DNA of 7,408 nucleotides from Anaerolineae bacterium. GTDB lineage: Bacteria > Chloroflexota > Anaerolineae > Aggregatilineales > Phototrophicaceae. Shown here in pieces: positions 5,132-7,408 of the stretch. The stretch lies in assembly GCA_019912905.1 (NCBI GenBank), contig JAIOHO010000583.1, positions 1-7,408 of the forward strand, written 5' to 3'. Under the pieces are notes generated by a model, which was given only the letters and a program-made list of their open reading frames with translations, had not been told where the DNA came from and made no database searches. Every line of letters begins with the position of its first letter. Positions within the stretch are counted from its first letter, which is position 1. A program made the translations under genes and the position numbers.

Positions 5132-6457
5132 ATGTTAAAATCTAGTCTGTCACGCCGCGCGTTTCTCAAAACCGCCGGGGCAGCTTCGGCTGCTGGCTTA
5201 GCCGCTGCCAGTGGTGCCTTTTCGCTGGCCCAGGAAGTCGAGCCAGATCCCTCGCTGACAGGGACGTTGGTCTTCTGGGGCCATGGCGATCATCCCCTGG
5301 ACTACATTCGCGTCGAATTTCTGAAGAAATACCCCAATGTCACGCTGGATTGGCAGCAGATCGAAGATCACGGCGCCAAGTTCAAGACGGCGATGGCTGC
5401 TGGAACCGGTGCGCCGGATCTGTACTGGATGGAAGCGACCGACGTGGCGCTGTATGGTGCCCAGGGCGCGCTTCTGGAAACCACCGACATGATCGAGCCG
5501 ATCAAGGATCAGCTGGTGGCGGGCAAGCTGAACGAAGCTTACGTCGCCGAGATGGGCGGTTACTTCGGGATGCCGGGCGATATTTCCACCAGCGGCATTT
5601 ACTACCGTGCGGATATTCTGGACGAACTCGGCATCACGGTTCCTGATGACATGCTGTACGAGCCGGAGTTCCTCGACATCCTGACTCAGATCGCCGCGGC
5701 GGGCAAGAATGCGGTGCTGTACCCGGCGGGCGGTGCGACCGTCGGAAGTGCCTATTGGAGCTGGTTTGACGCCCAGTATGGTGGTTCTGGCCCAACAAGC
5801 TGCGACAATGCCGAAGTGACCATTAATGACGACGCAGGCATAAATGCGATCAAATTGATCCAGAAAATCCACCAGACCGGCGCCACGCTGGAGGCTGATT
5901 GGTGGACACCCGAATACTGGAATGCCATCAACACCAGCCAACTGGTGCTCGATCTGGCCCCGGCCTGGGGGCGCGGCTTCTGGGAGAGCAACCTCAACGA
6001 CGACGTCAAGGGCGTCTGGCGGCTGGCCCCGCTGCCGCGTGCGGTGGCAGGTGGCCCGAACACCGGCGTCTGGGGCGGGGCGACACTCGTCTCCCCAATC
6101 ACGACTCAGAATCCTGAACTGGCGAAGATCTTCATGCAGTTTGCTTTCGGGTCGATGGAAGGCGCGACCGCAGCCGGGAACTGGGGCATTATCCCGCCGT
6201 ATATCCCCTACCTCGAAGGGCCGTTCCAGGAACTGACGACCGACCTGTTTGGTGAGCAGAAGATCGGCCAGATGTGGTTGAAAATGGCAAATAACCTGAG
6301 TCTCGATTTCTGCCGCACGGCGGCCTACGGCGCGGCGACGGGCGAAATCCTCCAGCCCGAAATCGACGCGATGATCAAGGGCGACGAAGACATCGAAACC
6401 GGGATGCAGAAGGTGGCCGACGGCCTGGCCGAAATCCTGCCGGATTATCAGGACTAG
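5132..6457 (+). CDS. Tat-exported ABC sugar-binding protein
   Basis: This 441-residue extracellular solute-binding protein of family 1 (MalE/UgpB-like) captures a carbohydrate outside the membrane and delivers it to the permease encoded next. It begins with a textbook twin-arginine signal, SRRAFLK at 7-13, then an Ala/Gly-rich core (14-29) and a likely cleavage SLA|QE after residue 33. No lipobox cysteine is present. The mature fold starts with GTLVFWGHGDH (44-54) and continues with APDLYWMEATD (94-104) and FGMPGDISTSGIYYRADIL (145-163). It has many Trp and Tyr residues, as expected for sugar stacking. The mature protein has only two cysteines, C224 and C394, which might form a disulfide. GGAG 8 nt upstream, together with an in-frame TGA two codons before the ATG, fixes the start. 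The sugar cannot be named from sequence alone. Confidence 0.93.
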   Translation: MLKSSLSRRAFLKTAGAASAAGLAAASGAFSLAQEVEPDPSLTGTLVFWGHGDHPLDYIRVEFLKKYPNVTLDWQQIEDHGAKFKTAMAAGTGAPDLYWMEATDVALYGAQGALLETTDMIEPIKDQLVAGKLNEAYVAEMGGYFGMPGDISTSGIYYRADILDELGITVPDDMLYEPEFLDILTQIAAAGKNAVLYPAGGATVGSAYWSWFDAQYGGSGPTSCDNAEVTINDDAGINAIKLIQKIHQTGATLEADWWTPEYWNAINTSQLVLDLAPAWGRGFWESNLNDDVKGVWRLAPLPRAVAGGPNTGVWGGATLVSPITTQNPELAKIFMQFAFGSMEGATAAGNWGIIPPYIPYLEGPFQELTTDLFGEQKIGQMWLKMANNLSLDFCRTAAYGAATGEILQPEIDAMIKGDEDIETGMQKVADGLAEILPDYQD

Positions 6458-6490
6458 GCATCCGATCCATTTTCGCGCAATCAAGCTTTG

Positions 6491-6522
6491 TATAGGGGCT
6501 TCCTGACCGGGCAGCCCCTATA
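6491..6522 (+). promoter_or_regulatory. Intergenic stem-loop between binding protein and permease
   Basis: TATAGGGGCT (6491-6500) pairs perfectly with AGCCCCTATA (6513-6522), a 10-bp stem with a 12-nt loop, 33 nt after the binding-protein stop. No U-tract follows, so it is unlikely to be a full intrinsic terminator. A stem here can protect the 3' end of the upstream message or slow read-through, as known for the malE-malF spacer of enteric bacteria. The 3' arm could also pair weakly with the permease ribosome site (6514-6519 with 6532-6537). Confidence 0.7.
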
Positions 6523-6540
6523 TGATCTGAGAGGGGTATC

Positions 6541-7408
6541 ATGACGACCCAGAATCCCATGCCCGGTGCCTCGACGCGAGCGGCGGTCCCACCGGCCCAC
6601 GCAGGGCCGTCTTTGCGGCATCGATTGTGGAAGCACCGCGCCGAGTATTTGCTCATCTCCCCTTTTTTCCTCATCTTTGGCATTTTTCATGGCTACCCGC
6701 TGGTGTGGTCGCTGTGGCTCAGCTTTCAGAAGTGGCAGGGCATCGGCGAACCGCGCTGGTTTGGTTTCGGCAATTATGAGCGCCTGCTCAAAAATGAACG
6801 CGTCATCGGTGCGCTGGGCAACACGCTGATTTTCCTGGTGATCATGCTGCCGGTCATCGTCTTCTCGACTCTGATTCTGGCGACCATCCTCAACAGCCCG
6901 AGCGTGCGCGGGCGCACGGTCTTTCGCATCCTGTTTTTTATTCCGTATATTACCTCGGCGGTGATTGTTGCCATCATTTTTCAACTGCTGCTGAACGACA
7001 ACTTTGGCTGGATCAACGGCATCCTGGAGGTGTTGGGTCTTGGGCGCATCCCCTGGCTGACCCAACCCTGGCCCGCGCGCGTCGCCATCATGCTGATGAT
7101 TTTCTGGGGCGCGTCGGGCTATAACACCCTGATCATGCTGGGGGGCTTGCAGGGAATTCCACATGAACTCTACGACGCCGCCAGCGTGGATGGCGCAGGC
7201 ACGGTGCAGCAGTTCTTTTACGTGACCATCCCGATGATGCGCGGTGTGATTCTGTTCGTCGGCATCACCTCGACCATCGGCCTCCTGAATCTGTTTACCC
7301 AACCCTGGCTGCTGTTTTCCAGCAACAGCGGCGCTGGGCCGGACCAGGGGACGGCGACGCTCAACACGATCCAGTACGCCACCGCGTTCCAGTCGCAGCG
7401 CTATGGGG
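6541..7408 (+). CDS. Sugar ABC transporter permease, MalF/UgpA type (3' truncated)
   Basis: The reading frame is open from the ATG to the window end (289 codons plus one base), so the last residues are missing. The protein is an inner-membrane subunit of a carbohydrate importer. A polar N-terminal tail (1-33) precedes a first helix (about 36-62, EYLLISPFFLIFGIFHGYPL). The FGFGNYERLLKN motif (74-85) is typical of MalF/UgpA-like permeases. More helices lie near 96-117, 127-150, 180-200 and 233-255. The EAA loop that docks on the ATPase is HELYDAASVDGAG (208-220), followed by the IP at the end of the motif. Family members are about 290-310 residues, so probably only the end of the last helix is lost. 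AGGGG 4 nt before the ATG is the ribosome site, and an in-frame TGA upstream fixes the 5' limit; M7 is a less likely start. The partner permease should follow. Confidence 0.93.
   Translation, partial: MTTQNPMPGASTRAAVPPAHAGPSLRHRLWKHRAEYLLISPFFLIFGIFHGYPLVWSLWLSFQKWQGIGEPRWFGFGNYERLLKNERVIGALGNTLIFLVIMLPVIVFSTLILATILNSPSVRGRTVFRILFFIPYITSAVIVAIIFQLLLNDNFGWINGILEVLGLGRIPWLTQPWPARVAIMLMIFWGASGYNTLIMLGGLQGIPHELYDAASVDGAGTVQQFFYVTIPMMRGVILFVGITSTIGLLNLFTQPWLLFSSNSGAGPDQGTATLNTIQYATAFQSQRYG

Noticed and set aside
5198..6484. Long minus-strand open frame of 428 codons opposite the sugar-binding protein
   Set aside because: It is a shadow of GC-rich coding sequence; its translation is rich in His, Arg and Gln without a family pattern, and it covers the well-supported binding protein.
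6481..7302. Minus-strand open frame of 273 codons opposite the permease
   Set aside because: The opposite strand encodes a permease with helices and an EAA loop. The antisense product is a low-complexity His/Gln/Asp/Arg-rich shadow.

Overview
The window looks like chromosomal DNA of a GC-rich bacterium (roughly 60% GC by eye), most likely a member of the Chloroflexota, class Anaerolineae or a relative. That placement is an inference. It rests on a lipoprotein with a Pro/Thr-rich linker after the lipidated cysteine, a Tat-exported family 1 solute-binding protein without a lipobox, a YghO-like GNAT protein, and free-standing response regulators. No phylogenetic search was possible. No insertion sequence, phage gene, CRISPR array or integrase is visible, and no stretch above 300 bases lacks a gene.

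Layout: a tRNA-Asn(GUU) gene lies on the minus strand at the left edge with its own promoter. Diverging from it is a two-domain GNAT-fold protein (197-1348), followed by a single-domain response regulator (1409-1771) with a perfect TATAAT upstream. That regulator converges on, and shares its stop-codon bases with, a minus-strand block: an orphan solute-binding lipoprotein (1768-3102), a second, unrelated single-domain response regulator (3197-3580), and a WecE-type sugar-nucleotide aminotransferase (3798-4946). From a 185-bp divergent intergenic region the right-hand operon runs on the plus strand: a Tat-exported sugar-binding protein (5132-6457), an intergenic RNA stem-loop, and the first MalF/UgpA-type permease (6541 to the window edge, truncated there). 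The partner permease is presumably just outside.

How the parts work together: the right-hand genes form a classical carbohydrate ABC importer. The binding protein is placed first behind a near-ideal sigma-A promoter, and a stem-loop after it could set the stoichiometry of binding protein over permease. The left-hand genes do not form an obvious pathway. The two receiver-only regulators lack kinases and output domains, and the binding lipoprotein between them lacks permeases, so a sensory role for that trio is possible but only suggested by position.

The least explained signals are regulatory DNA. The importer promoter carries a perfect 16-bp A/T-only palindrome over its -10 box and a cluster of TGACA/TGTCA pentamers upstream. 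An 8-bp inverted repeat with a 9-bp spacer straddles the -10 of the second response regulator. I found no gene set that I can defend as a previously undescribed system.
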